In this document: positions 26,601 through 34,212 of the stretch, piece by piece | Layout of the letters: each line of letters begins with the position of its first letter | Position numbering within the stretch: position 1 is the first letter of the stretch | DNA from: Bacillota bacterium | GTDB lineage: Bacteria; Bacillota; Clostridia; Clostridiales; Clostridiaceae | Direction of reading: 5' to 3' | Length of the DNA: 64,000 nucleotides | NCBI GenBank assembly: GCA_030706015.1 | Contig: JAUZPI010000001.1 | Coordinates: 1-64,000, forward strand | The notes under the pieces: model-generated | What the model was told of the DNA's origin: nothing | The model's input: the letters and a program-made list of their open reading frames with translations, nothing else | The model's database searches: none | Program-made: the position numbers and the translations under genes

Positions 26601-28049
26601 TACCAGGCTTGCTAGTCTTTTCCCGCTGGATACAATTAAAGAAAGATTATTCCTCTGTATATCACTAATTTTACCTGCTGCCCCATCAAGCATAGACTCA
26701 GCTATTCCAACTATACCATTTAACGGTGTTCTAAGTTCATGGGATGTATTAGCTAAGAACTCATCTTTCAATTTATCAAAGGAAAGTAATCGTGCAGATA
26801 AAGCTTCAACAGTCTTAAATGCATTAGAAAACTTCACGGATATGATAAGGGCTTGAGCTATAACCATAATAAACAACCCAACAGGCGTTAAAAATCCAAT
26901 TTCTACAACGGCTCTGTCATACAAAAAATCATTAATTACAGTTAAAGAAAATATAAAAAAACTTGTTAATATACCAACTGCACCCAATTCCCTATTCTTT
27001 ATAGCTGCAACTAAAATTCCAAAAATAATTATAAAACTAATAGCTGTGATTATCACGTAAGGAATCATCCCAATGTCATATATCTTATGGGGAGTTACAA
27101 GTACTATTAAACTAAAGATAATACCTAAGCGTTTTGAGATCTTTACAAAATGTTTTGGTGTTTCCTTAGGGTAAAGACTAGCAATAAAGGACACTATAAT
27201 AGGTATTACACTATAAAAAGAAATATAGCCTAACTTTGTATATACTACCCAATTAAAGTTAACAAATAATCCTTCTATATATCTCTCACCAAATATAATT
27301 GTTCTTAAAGACATTATTAAGCAAAATAGCCCGAAAAAAAGTGTAGACTTATCTTTTCTCCTTAAGGCATATATACCTATATAATATATTCCCATTATGA
27401 GCAAAGCTCCAAATATAAACATATCTAAGGCAAGCATCCTTGCCTTCTTTTCCATGATCTGCTGCTCTGTACCTAGTACAATGCTATAAGCTAGCCCTGA
27501 CTCCCTTCTAACATAATTTGAAACGTGAAACACAAGCTCTATTTCACCATTTTCACTTTTTACCGGAATAAATTTTTCTATGATCAACGGCACTGACTCA
27601 ACCTTACTTTTTCCAACGACTCCAGTGGTTGTAGCCAATTTGCCATTTACCCACACATCATAAGAAGTACAAGCGTATGGTAGCTCTAATGCATAATTAT
27701 CATAATTATTGTTCGTTTTAATTTTTATTCTATAGGTAGCATACCCATCAACAGTATATGCTTTACCATTGTCATATTCATTCCACAAACCAGGTACAGG
27801 TTCTAGCTGTTTCTTTTTTGCTGCAGATACAGCATTGAAATCTTCTGTTTTTAAAAGACTATTCCAATAAAATTCCCATTGACCATCTAATTTTACACTT
27901 CCAGCTCTATCAAAATCCCAGTTAGTTAAGTCTATAACTCCATTGTTTACTTTTGGATAGGTCTTAATCATCTTACTACTGCTGCACGAACTGGTTATTA
28001 CTAAAGAGAATAGAATACATAAAAGTAAGAGAAGCCTTTTTGCCGTCAT
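23658..28049 (-). CDS. Giant hybrid sensor kinase: 7TMR-DISM, HisKA, REC, GAF, HPt and CheA-like ATPase
   Basis: 1463 residues. A lipoprotein-like signal (SSCSSSK) is followed by an extracellular beta-sandwich (~40-190), seven helices (~205-410, 7TMR-DISM type), HisKA with His437 (NTSHELRTP), and HATPase_c (N box NLIGNAVKF, GTGLGLSI). A receiver at ~697-815 has phospho-Asp747 (VILDVMMP). A GAF domain (~855-985) and a degenerate PAS-like stretch follow. A second phosphotransfer region has His1174 (IHTYKG), then a CheA-type ATPase with N box HVFRNAIDHGIE (1335-1346), DDGQGLD and GRGAGLSAV. It thus holds two His donor/ATPase units in one chain. The ligand is probably a carbohydrate or envelope signal. 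It is divergent from a lone CheY (28277), a plausible partner. Confidence 0.88.
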   Translation of the reverse strand: MTAKRLLLLLCILFSLVITSSCSSSKMIKTYPKVNNGVIDLTNWDFDRAGSVKLDGQWEFYWNSLLKTEDFNAVSAAKKKQLEPVPGLWNEYDNGKAYTVDGYATYRIKIKTNNNYDNYALELPYACTSYDVWVNGKLATTTGVVGKSKVESVPLIIEKFIPVKSENGEIELVFHVSNYVRRESGLAYSIVLGTEQQIMEKKARMLALDMFIFGALLIMGIYYIGIYALRRKDKSTLFFGLFCLIMSLRTIIFGERYIEGLFVNFNWVVYTKLGYISFYSVIPIIVSFIASLYPKETPKHFVKISKRLGIIFSLIVLVTPHKIYDIGMIPYVIITAISFIIIFGILVAAIKNRELGAVGILTSFFIFSLTVINDFLYDRAVVEIGFLTPVGLFIMVIAQALIISVKFSNAFKTVEALSARLLSFDKLKDEFLANTSHELRTPLNGIVGIAESMLDGAAGKISDIQRNNLSLIVSSGKRLASLVNDILDFSKIKNTGIVLEKKKVDVRQIVEVILAICTNLSTKGNLKLVNNVPVDEMFIYADESRFQQIVYNLIGNAVKFTEEGNIEINAKQDKDFIELYVSDSGIGIPEDKLQDIFKSFEQIDSSAARKYSGTGLGLSITKSLVELHGGSISVKSELGKGSVFVVSMPAYRGHSDKNTIEEEVNTKLLHDFNESENALVEETEVTYEKDNTNEKFKILVVDDEAVNIRVLTNHLTNQGYQVITAASGTEALKIIEGCKDISLVILDVMMPYMTGYEVCSILRETYSLFELPILMLTARNLPENIITGFDMGANDYLEKPFNKSELLARIKNLLTLQYAVKEALVNVKKYKSEREKTIFLEALRDLNRELTSIFRIEDIFSRFFNNLKKVIKYNKALVLLKQGSSFEILINKGYEELNEEYLLSNPLIKKVKNMFEPMVLNPQEKIGHCNGSILAIPITYREEIYGIVILENFEDDFYEISEREIALTFAGQAGIALKNANLFQELSSKKESFKSLLDNVGQGLLSFGSDLIIDEEYSYECLNIFEEEIQRKFFPKIITKDAVTRNFLKKIIPDIIQETNEFRRESLIELLPRETNIKGKCIKLQYKLIKGLTKDKSTNIMVLLTDITDKRELQSKIEKERNTLKMIVKTIVNQNDFMKTISDYKIFCEIEAVSIINSKDSIENILSRLLVEIHTYKGVFSQLEVINISKYLHEFEDEIINSKDNLYLMDIPRLKEMFSSSKLLGWLQEDLDILRKSLGERFFENDNFLIVQEEKIIKLEEMVTELLEGRERELILIQLRQLRYKPFKELLKLYPQYTMRLAEKLNKSINPIKINGGEFLVDIRKYHKLEKSLIHVFRNAIDHGIELPQQRLKKGKSEYGEISCSVNKDEDNIYIIIKDDGQGLDFDKLADIVKDRKMTIDNNVTEIIFRNGISTKKEATEVSGRGAGLSAVKEQVEQLNGTIKVRSELHKGTSFEITIPCLE

Positions 28050-28160
28050 TATTAATTCCCCCTATATATTAATGTAAACTAATTATTATGCTAATTAGGA
28101 AAATTATATCATAAAACTATTTTTTTGTATTAATTTATTACTTTATGTCACTTAAAATTA

Positions 28161-28189
28161 TTGAAGCCTTAAATTTCCTATGATAATAT
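28161..28189 (+). promoter_or_regulatory. Possible sigma-A promoter of the CheY-like gene
   Basis: TTGAAG (28161-28166), 17 bases, TAATAT (28184-28189), leaving a leader of ~80 bases before the TTG start at 28277. Based on pattern and spacing only. Confidence 0.4.
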
Positions 28190-28276
28190 TATAAATGATA
28201 TTTAGTTTTTTCGACAACTTCCTGTAAACTCTATAAAATCAGCTTACTTATTATTAAACTTTAAGGAGGAAATAAA

Positions 28277-28639
28277 TTGGCAAGAATACTTCTAGTTGAT
28301 GACTCTATGCTAATGAGAAGAGACTTGAAAAATTTTTTTCAAGAACATGGACATGTAATTGTGGGTGAAGCATCTAATGGTGAAAAAGCACTATCTGAAT
28401 ATGTGCTGCATAAACCAGATTTAGTTACAATGGATATTACAATGCCTAATGTTGATGGCATTAGCGCTATTAAGAATATACTAAAAAGCTTTCCAGAAGC
28501 AAAAATTGTTATTATAAGCTCCGTTCAACAAACAAATCTAGTATACGAAGCTTTACTAAGCGGTGCTAAAGGTTATATTGTAAAGCCTCTAAAAATTGAA
28601 AAGGCTATTAAAACTATAGAGGCAATACTAAATGAGTAG
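28277..28639 (+). CDS. Stand-alone CheY-like response regulator
   Basis: 120 residues, receiver domain only. The acidic pair is in LLVDDSMLMR, the phospho-Asp in VTMDITMPNVDG, the switch Ser in VIISSVQQ and the Lys in IVKPLK; all catalytic residues are intact. The sequence is of the chemotaxis/regulator type (compare CheY-like proteins with TMDITMP). TTG start after AAGGAGGAAATAAA. It is divergent from the giant hybrid kinase at 23658-28049, whose CheA-like module would be a natural phosphodonor. It has no output domain, so it must act by protein contact. Confidence 0.85.
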   Translation: MARILLVDDSMLMRRDLKNFFQEHGHVIVGEASNGEKALSEYVLHKPDLVTMDITMPNVDGISAIKNILKSFPEAKIVIISSVQQTNLVYEALLSGAKGYIVKPLKIEKAIKTIEAILNE

Positions 28640-28665
28640 ATATTTTTATTTTAATAAGAATAAAG

Positions 28666-28699
28666 AAATTACCCATAAAGTAACAATGAGTAATTTTTT
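28666..28699. terminator. Convergent terminator between cheY-like gene and response regulator
   Basis: AAATTACCCAT (28666-28676) pairs with ATGAGTAATTT (28686-28696) with one mismatch; a run of T follows on the plus strand and flanking AATAAGAA/TTCTTATT extend the pairing. Serves both converging genes. Confidence 0.65.
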
Positions 28700-28726
28700 T
28701 GTTCTTATTATATAATTTTTCTCATA

Positions 28727-29416
28727 CTATCCTTTAAATCTATAGCCAGCTCCCCATATAGTTTCAATATACTGAGGGTCTGAAGCTGGTTTTTCAATTT
28801 TCTCCCGAATTTTTCTGATATGTACCGTTACAGTTGCTATCTCACCTATAGAATCCATACCCCATAGTCTATCAAACAGTTCTTCCTTACTAAATACCCT
28901 ATCTGGGTTTGAAGCAAGGTAATTTAACAAATCAAATTCCTTTGTAGTAAACGTAACTTCCTTATCATTTAGAAAAACTCTTCTTGAGGTTCTATCTATT
29001 CTAAGTCCTCTTATTTTTATTTCATCATTTTTTGATTCACTATTTCCTATAAGTCTCTCATACCTAGACAGATGTGCTTTCACCCTAGCGACTAACTCAC
29101 TTGGACTAAAAGGCTTGGTTACGTAATCATCTGCACCAATACCTAATCCTCTTATTTTATCAATATCTTCTTTCTTAGCAGAAACCATTAATATGGGAAT
29201 ATCCTTTTTACTTCTAACTTGCCTGCATATTTCAAAACCATCTATCTTCGGAAGCATAAGATCCAGTATGATAATTGAAAAATCCTCCTGCAGAGCACGT
29301 CTCAGCCCTATATCACCACAATTCTCTGTTTCCACCTTAAAACCGCTTATTTCTAAATAATCCCTCTCTAATTCCGCTATGCTGTTTTCATCTTCAATTA
29401 TTAGTATTTTCTTCAT
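28727..29416 (-). CDS. OmpR-family response regulator
   Basis: About 229 residues: receiver (acidic pair in IIEDEN, phospho-Asp in IILDLMLPKIDG, Lys in TKPFSP) and a C-terminal winged helix (FDLLNYLASN, TVTVHIRKIREKIE, TIWGAGYRF). The start is the ATG at 29416, six bases after TAGGTG; the GTG at 29425 is part of the ribosome site. It lies 15 bases after the kinase gene and is the last gene of the five-gene operon, so it is expected to control this operon in response to envelope stress or a peptide. Confidence 0.88.
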   Translation of the reverse strand: MKKILIIEDENSIAELERDYLEISGFKVETENCGDIGLRRALQEDFSIIILDLMLPKIDGFEICRQVRSKKDIPILMVSAKKEDIDKIRGLGIGADDYVTKPFSPSELVARVKAHLSRYERLIGNSESKNDEIKIRGLRIDRTSRRVFLNDKEVTFTTKEFDLLNYLASNPDRVFSKEELFDRLWGMDSIGEIATVTVHIRKIREKIEKPASDPQYIETIWGAGYRFKG

Positions 29417-29431
29417 AAAATTCACCTACAT

Positions 29432-30880
29432 CTATATTTTTCTAAGGGTAAAAAACACTGCAGTACCCTCTCCAATAACACTTTCAGCCCATATTTTTCC
29501 GCCATGCTCTTCAATTATCAATTTGGTAATTGCTAGTCCTAAGCCGCTTCCTCCAGTAGAGGTATTTCTTGATGGATCTACACGATAAAATCTTTCAAAT
29601 ATAAATTTCAAATTTTCCTCAGGAATTCCCTGACCATTATCCTGAATCTTTATTTGTGCAAATTCACCAGCATCAATTAATTCAATTTTAATTTTTCCAT
29701 AGTCCTTATCCATATACTTAACTGAGTTGCTAACTATATTTATTATTACCCTTTTAAGTTTTTCTCTATCTGCGGAAACCATAAATGATGAGGTAATACA
29801 GGTTTCCAAGTTTATACGTACATTTCTATCATCAAAATCAAATTGAAGCTCCTCTACGCAATCTTCTAAATAGCTCTTAATATCGAACACTTCAAAATTA
29901 AAAGGCAATTTGTTCAAATCTAGTTTTGAAAATAAAAACAACTCATCTATTAGTCTATCTAAATCATTTGCTTTAGTTGCAATAGTTTTGATATATTTGT
30001 CAATTTTTTCTGGTGAATCTGCTACACCATCCGTTATACCTTCTACATATCCTTTGATAGCTGTTATTGGCGTTTTTAAATCATGTGATATATTAGAAAT
30101 AAGTTCTTTACGATTATTTTCATACTGCTGTTGAAGACTTAAGGATTCCTTTAATTTAATTCTCATTTCCTCAAAGGCTAAGCAAACTTCTCCAATTTCA
30201 TCATTAAAATTATTTCTTACTCTCATATCCAGATTCCCATTTTTTATCTGTAAAGCACTGCTTTTCAGGGATTCTAAAGGTTTAATTATACTTCTGGATA
30301 CAAGAAAAGTAAGGAATGCATTTGTAAATACAAGTATGGCAATAATAGCCATCACTACAGTTATAATAAATTTTATTGCTGTATTTTTAATAAGAGCTAT
30401 ATCTGTAACCGTAAAAAAGCTGCCTTCACTACCGTCACTAAAATGAAAATCTAACTGATTCAAAATTTTATCTCCAATAAGTGGATGACTTTTCCTTTCA
30501 CCATCATTAGAGCCAAAGCTTGGAAGTCCGTTAGTAACTTCTTTATCAACTGACTTTGAGGCATATAAAATCTTGCTATTTTGTCTTACAATAATACCTG
30601 TATTTATAACCTGTAATTTTTCATCTAAGCTTTTTAGATAACTTGTATTTTTTAAATTATCTGGAGATTTTTTAGCAGTATTTTGTACCTCTTGAAATAA
30701 AGTTCCTTCTCTATTTATAAACTTTTCAATGGACTCCTTTCTTTCAAGTTTTACATTGTATGCCATCTGAAGACTATGAATATAAAAGCTACCTATAAAA
30801 ATTGTTGCAATAATAGATAATATAATAGGTACAATAAGCATAGCAATATATGAAACTATAAGTCTACTTTTAATTGACAT
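29432..30880 (-). CDS. Membrane sensor histidine kinase
   Basis: 482 residues: transmembrane helix 1 (~8-34), an extracellular segment of ~130 residues, transmembrane helix 2 (~170-195), HAMP, HisKA with SNISHDLKTPI, and HATPase_c (N box IIVNIVSNSVKYM, DNGQGIPE, GSGLGLAI). The family is close to kinases paired with BcrAB-type exporters, though its sensor is longer than the intramembrane BceS kind. It sits between the ABC permease (14 bases upstream) and its response regulator. ATG after GGGAG. Confidence 0.88.
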   Translation of the reverse strand: MSIKSRLIVSYIAMLIVPIILSIIATIFIGSFYIHSLQMAYNVKLERKESIEKFINREGTLFQEVQNTAKKSPDNLKNTSYLKSLDEKLQVINTGIIVRQNSKILYASKSVDKEVTNGLPSFGSNDGERKSHPLIGDKILNQLDFHFSDGSEGSFFTVTDIALIKNTAIKFIITVVMAIIAILVFTNAFLTFLVSRSIIKPLESLKSSALQIKNGNLDMRVRNNFNDEIGEVCLAFEEMRIKLKESLSLQQQYENNRKELISNISHDLKTPITAIKGYVEGITDGVADSPEKIDKYIKTIATKANDLDRLIDELFLFSKLDLNKLPFNFEVFDIKSYLEDCVEELQFDFDDRNVRINLETCITSSFMVSADREKLKRVIINIVSNSVKYMDKDYGKIKIELIDAGEFAQIKIQDNGQGIPEENLKFIFERFYRVDPSRNTSTGGSGLGLAITKLIIEEHGGKIWAESVIGEGTAVFFTLRKI

Positions 30881-30894
30881 AGTCTTCTCCCTTT

Positions 30895-31647
30895 CTAAAT
30901 ATCTTTTTTATCAAACAAATAATAACCAACTGTAAATAATATTATACCATAGGAAATAAGCAGCATAAAACCTGTAAAAAGTCTTGATCCCGCCGCTGAA
31001 CTACTAATCCAAGAGGTGGACCAGCTAAAATAATTTATAAAAAGCACTTTAGATACTGCAGGGAAGATATAAGAAAGTATCTTTGCCATTACTAAAATGA
31101 ATATACTTGTAACAAAAGCTCCAGTACTGTTGTTAAAAAATTGGCATATACAGGCTATAAATAAAGTCAATATTAGCTGTGGTAATAGAGATACTAAAGC
31201 AGCTCCAAAACCATTTAAGATTGCTCTTATATAATCGCCAGGTAGTTTATAAAATATATCGCAAATCAGCGAAATTATAAGTATGATAGATAAATTAATA
31301 CTTGTATATATAAATACTGCTATGTTCTTGGATATGAATACCTTAAACCTACTTACAGGTCTTAATAATACAAGCTTTAAATTCTTATCATGCACTTCCC
31401 CTGAAAACAGGTCAGTAACTGCCATTAATACATAAAGAGGTATAAGAAACGCTGTAAAAAGATTCAAAATTATTACGGGGAAGGCCTCTGCATTAACAAC
31501 TATTATTCCAAATCTACTTTGAAATATTGGGATAATTACTGCAGCAAGTACTGATAAAATTGCTGTTAAAACTAAGAATACTATTGTCTTTTTCTTTGAA
31601 AAAATCTTTTCACACTCATTCAAAGTGTTAGCATAAATTTTATCCAT
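30895..31647 (-). CDS. ABC-2 type permease, BcrB-like
   Basis: 250 residues with six hydrophobic segments, a first cytosolic stretch (NECEKIFSKKKTIVFLV) and the motif GEVHDKNLKLVLLRPVSR before helix 3, a common coupling element of ABC-2 exporters. It pairs with the ATPase encoded just upstream; the two frames overlap by 8 bases. Such pairs export or fend off lantibiotics and bacitracin-like peptides, or move a secreted product; the substrate is not established here. Confidence 0.82.
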   Translation of the reverse strand: MDKIYANTLNECEKIFSKKKTIVFLVLTAILSVLAAVIIPIFQSRFGIIVVNAEAFPVIILNLFTAFLIPLYVLMAVTDLFSGEVHDKNLKLVLLRPVSRFKVFISKNIAVFIYTSINLSIILIISLICDIFYKLPGDYIRAILNGFGAALVSLLPQLILTLFIACICQFFNNSTGAFVTSIFILVMAKILSYIFPAVSKVLFINYFSWSTSWISSSAAGSRLFTGFMLLISYGIILFTVGYYLFDKKDI

Positions 31648-32377
31648 TCACAACTTCACCTCTGCTTTCTTTTACACATTTCAGAAAATAATCTTCAAGA
31701 GAAATATTTTGTGCCTTTACTTCTTCCATGGTAACCTGTGATATAAGCCTGCCATCATATATTATTCCTACTCTGCTGCAGGTAAGCTCCATTTCGTGAA
31801 TAACATGACTAGAAATAAAAAAGCTTACTCCTTGTTCCTTTGCTAACATTTTAACTATATTCCTTATTTCCACCACACCTTCAATATCTAATCCATTAGT
31901 AGGTTCATCTAATATAATAAATTCAGGTTTAGATAAAAGTGCAGCTGCAAGTCCAAGACGCTGCTTCATTCCTAAAGAGAATTCTCCAACCTTTTCTTTC
32001 TTATATTTCTCAAGTCCCACTAATTCCAATACTTCATCAATTCTTTCATCTTTAACGTCATTATAAAATCTAGCTGCAAGTTTTAAATTCTTATAAGCGC
32101 TCATATATTCATAGGAATCAGCAGTTTCTATTACAGCTCCTACTTTTCCCATGGCTTTTTCAAAATCATCTGCTATGTTATGACCTAATATCTTTACACT
32201 GCCTCTATCTGGTTTAATCAGACCTGTAATCACCTTCATTACTGTGGTTTTCCCTGCACCATTGGGTCCTAAAAATCCAAATATATCTCCTTTAAATATA
32301 TCAAAGCTTATATCCTGAACTCCTCTATCTTTTTTATAGATTTTTGTCAGGTTCTGCACCTCCAATAACTTTTCCAT
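31640..32377 (-). CDS. ABC transporter ATPase, BcrA-like
   Basis: 245 residues: Walker A FGPNGAGKTT-type (GFLGPNGAGKTTVM), signature FSLGMKQRLGLA, Walker B FIILDEPTNGLD, switch His in FISSHVIHEME. The LGMKQR signature is characteristic of BcrA/NodI-like exporters. ATG after TGGAGG. It is preceded by a hairpin (32405-32430) that separates it from the secreted-protein gene and overlaps the permease gene by 8 bases. Confidence 0.88.
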   Translation of the reverse strand: MEKLLEVQNLTKIYKKDRGVQDISFDIFKGDIFGFLGPNGAGKTTVMKVITGLIKPDRGSVKILGHNIADDFEKAMGKVGAVIETADSYEYMSAYKNLKLAARFYNDVKDERIDEVLELVGLEKYKKEKVGEFSLGMKQRLGLAAALLSKPEFIILDEPTNGLDIEGVVEIRNIVKMLAKEQGVSFFISSHVIHEMELTCSRVGIIYDGRLISQVTMEEVKAQNISLEDYFLKCVKESRGEVVNG

Positions 32378-32404
32378 GATTTTACCTCCATTTTATATAA
32401 TTGT

Positions 32405-32430
32405 GCAGCATAGGGACTGTCCTATGCTGC
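32405..32430 (-). promoter_or_regulatory. Intercistronic hairpin without T tract
   Basis: GCAGCATAGG (32405-32414) and CCTATGCTGC (32421-32430) are perfect 10-bp inverted repeats in the 62-base gap between the secreted protein and the ABC ATPase. No U run follows on the minus strand. It more likely stabilises the upstream message or causes partial attenuation than fully terminates. Confidence 0.6.
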
Positions 32431-32439
32431 CACTTATTA

Positions 32440-33324
32440 TTACTTAGCTCGCTTGAAATCCTGAGGGGTAACTGTTTTAATTTGTTTTCCAGTTAAATCA
32501 ACTTTATCAGGAGTAGTATTATCAATGTCTGACAAAGCAATTTTTGCTGTTATAACTATATTATGAACCTTTCCGTCAGCATCTTTACCTGATATTGTTA
32601 TGTTCGTAGTTTGATTTTCAATTTCATTTTTACTGTCAATTAACGCATTTGCATCAATTGCTTTAACTGTTATATCTGAAGTCAGCTGCGGAATTACAGC
32701 CTTTAAATCAGCACTGATTCCTTCTTGTTTATTTCTAAATTCTCCTGAACCCGCTGCCTTTACAGCAAAAGAAACTATAGCATTATCAAGAGGAGTTATT
32801 TGACTTTCATCAAGTTTAATATTCACTGTCTTTGTGCCATCAGAATTAGAAGTAGCAGTAAAATCATCACTTCTGCTTCCTACATAGGCATCTATAATTC
32901 CTTGGAAGCCTTGTTTTATTTGATTATCTTCGCTTCCAGCCTTCTTTTCCACTCTCTTACCTTGACCTCTTTCCATTACTGTGTAAACATCACTATCACT
33001 AGTTTTGTTTATCATTTTTCCATCCTGAACATAGGATTCTGTTTTCAATTCCTTTGTGCCATACTTTACATCATTTAAACTGCTTGTAGTATTATTATTC
33101 TTGTTAAATTTAGTTTGATCATTAGCAGTTAAAATAACACTCCCATTATCAGTGACTGTAATATCTGCCTTCGCTGTTGCGTCTTTTATGGTAGGTATAT
33201 TTAATACTGCTGCCTTATATATGTCATAACCTGAAGACTGAGCCATAACTGTAGCGGCTGTTCCAGCTAACATAGTTCCCCCTACAGCAACTGCTGTAAC
33301 CATTAAAGCTAATTTCTTATTCAT
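32440..33324 (-). CDS. Secreted protein of unknown function, first gene of the ABC/two-component operon
   Basis: 294 residues with a clear signal peptide (MNKKLALMVTAVAVGGTMLA..., cleavage probably after VMAQ). The mature part is hydrophilic and repeats alternating strands (TAKADITVTDNG, TSDITVKAIDAN, TTNITISGKDADG), suggesting a beta-rich fold. No catalytic motif, Cys or anchor is seen. I do not recognise the family. AGGAGGG precedes the ATG. Being first in the operon with exporter and two-component genes, it may be the signal carrier, a chaperone or decoy in the envelope. An intercistronic hairpin follows. Confidence 0.7.
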   Translation of the reverse strand: MNKKLALMVTAVAVGGTMLAGTAATVMAQSSGYDIYKAAVLNIPTIKDATAKADITVTDNGSVILTANDQTKFNKNNNTTSSLNDVKYGTKELKTESYVQDGKMINKTSDSDVYTVMERGQGKRVEKKAGSEDNQIKQGFQGIIDAYVGSRSDDFTATSNSDGTKTVNIKLDESQITPLDNAIVSFAVKAAGSGEFRNKQEGISADLKAVIPQLTSDITVKAIDANALIDSKNEIENQTTNITISGKDADGKVHNIVITAKIALSDIDNTTPDKVDLTGKQIKTVTPQDFKRAK

Positions 33325-33495
33325 TCTTTTCCCTCCTAAAAATTAGTGAAAATTTCTTTCCCTATATACTATTTTAAATTGCATTTATTAAAATAAAATA
33401 AACTAGCATTTAAATAATTCTAAAAAAATGTAAATTTAAAATAAAACCTTACTTAAGTACACAATTAGTGAAATATATTTCCTCAAAAAATAATA

Positions 33496-33528
33496 AGGAA
33501 AATTCCAAGCTAGTACCGGAACTTTCCT
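33496..33528 (-). terminator. Terminator of the Cys-rich protein gene
   Basis: Arms 33496-33506 and 33518-33528 form an 11-bp stem (one G-U on the minus strand), followed on the minus strand by TTATTATTTTTTG. The rest of 33325-33631 is A/T-rich with nothing else identified beyond the promoter region of the 32440-33324 gene. Confidence 0.7.
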
Positions 33529-33631
33529 ATGCTCAAACCTTTTTAATAAACGAATGTTACATACTCTTAGAATCTTATTTTGCTTTAAATATACGTTTTT
33601 TAATGCTTTGCAAATTCAAATATTGATTATC

Positions 33632-33994
33632 TTACATTTTCCGGCATTCACTGGCACACGAATGACATACATCAGCACAGGCTTTACAGTGTTGATCTTG
33701 AAATACACTACACTCAGTTGCACATTTTTCGCATATTGAAGCACATAAGGCTGAAATGTTTTTTATACTTCCGCTGCCTCTTGATATATAGCATGCTGTA
33801 GTAGAACATATCTCAGCACAATCTTGAAGTGTTTTAATACAATTTATTCTACTCTTTACATCTGCTTCATTTAAACATAGAGTTATACATTCCTGACATA
33901 TTTGAACGCATTTCATACATGCATCAATACAAGATTGATGTGGATTGCCTCCAGATAAAAGTGATACTGTTGGTACATTTACTGTTGCTTGCAT
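33632..33994 (-). CDS. Four-helix Cys-rich copper-storage-like protein (DUF326)
   Basis: 120 residues with 19 Cys, nearly all in CxxxC or CxxC spacing along amphipathic helices: SCIDACMKCVQICQECITLC, NCIKTLQDCAEIC, LCASICEKCATEC, HCKACADVCHSCASEC. This is the four-helix-bundle DUF326/Csp pattern, whose members bind many Cu(I) ions in the core of the bundle. There is no signal peptide, as in cytosolic Csp3. ATG after GAGGAGG. Monocistronic with a terminator at 33496-33528. Probable role: cytosolic copper buffering. Confidence 0.85.
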   Translation of the reverse strand: MQATVNVPTVSLLSGGNPHQSCIDACMKCVQICQECITLCLNEADVKSRINCIKTLQDCAEICSTTACYISRGSGSIKNISALCASICEKCATECSVFQDQHCKACADVCHSCASECRKM

Positions 33995-34212
33995 AATAGA
34001 TTCCTCCTCATAAAATTTAAACTTAACAAAAACTATTATGTTTAAGAGTATCTGAAATTATTCAATTCTTATATTAAGTCAGAATAGATTAGCGCTTTAA
34101 CGCCAAAAATAAGTGCGTATGTTATAGTTCACTTTATATATTTGACAAAATTAAGCACTAAGTATAGAATGAGATAAGTTTTTATCAATAAATAAACTAA
34201 GGAGATAAAATA

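Noticed and set aside
30895..32377. Specific call of bacitracin resistance
   Set aside because: The ATPase and permease are BcrAB-like only at family level; substrate cannot be read from sequence.
32405..32430. Hairpin read as a true terminator ending the secreted-protein gene
   Set aside because: No T tract follows and the next gene is 28 bases downstream without a clear promoter, so the operon is more likely continuous.
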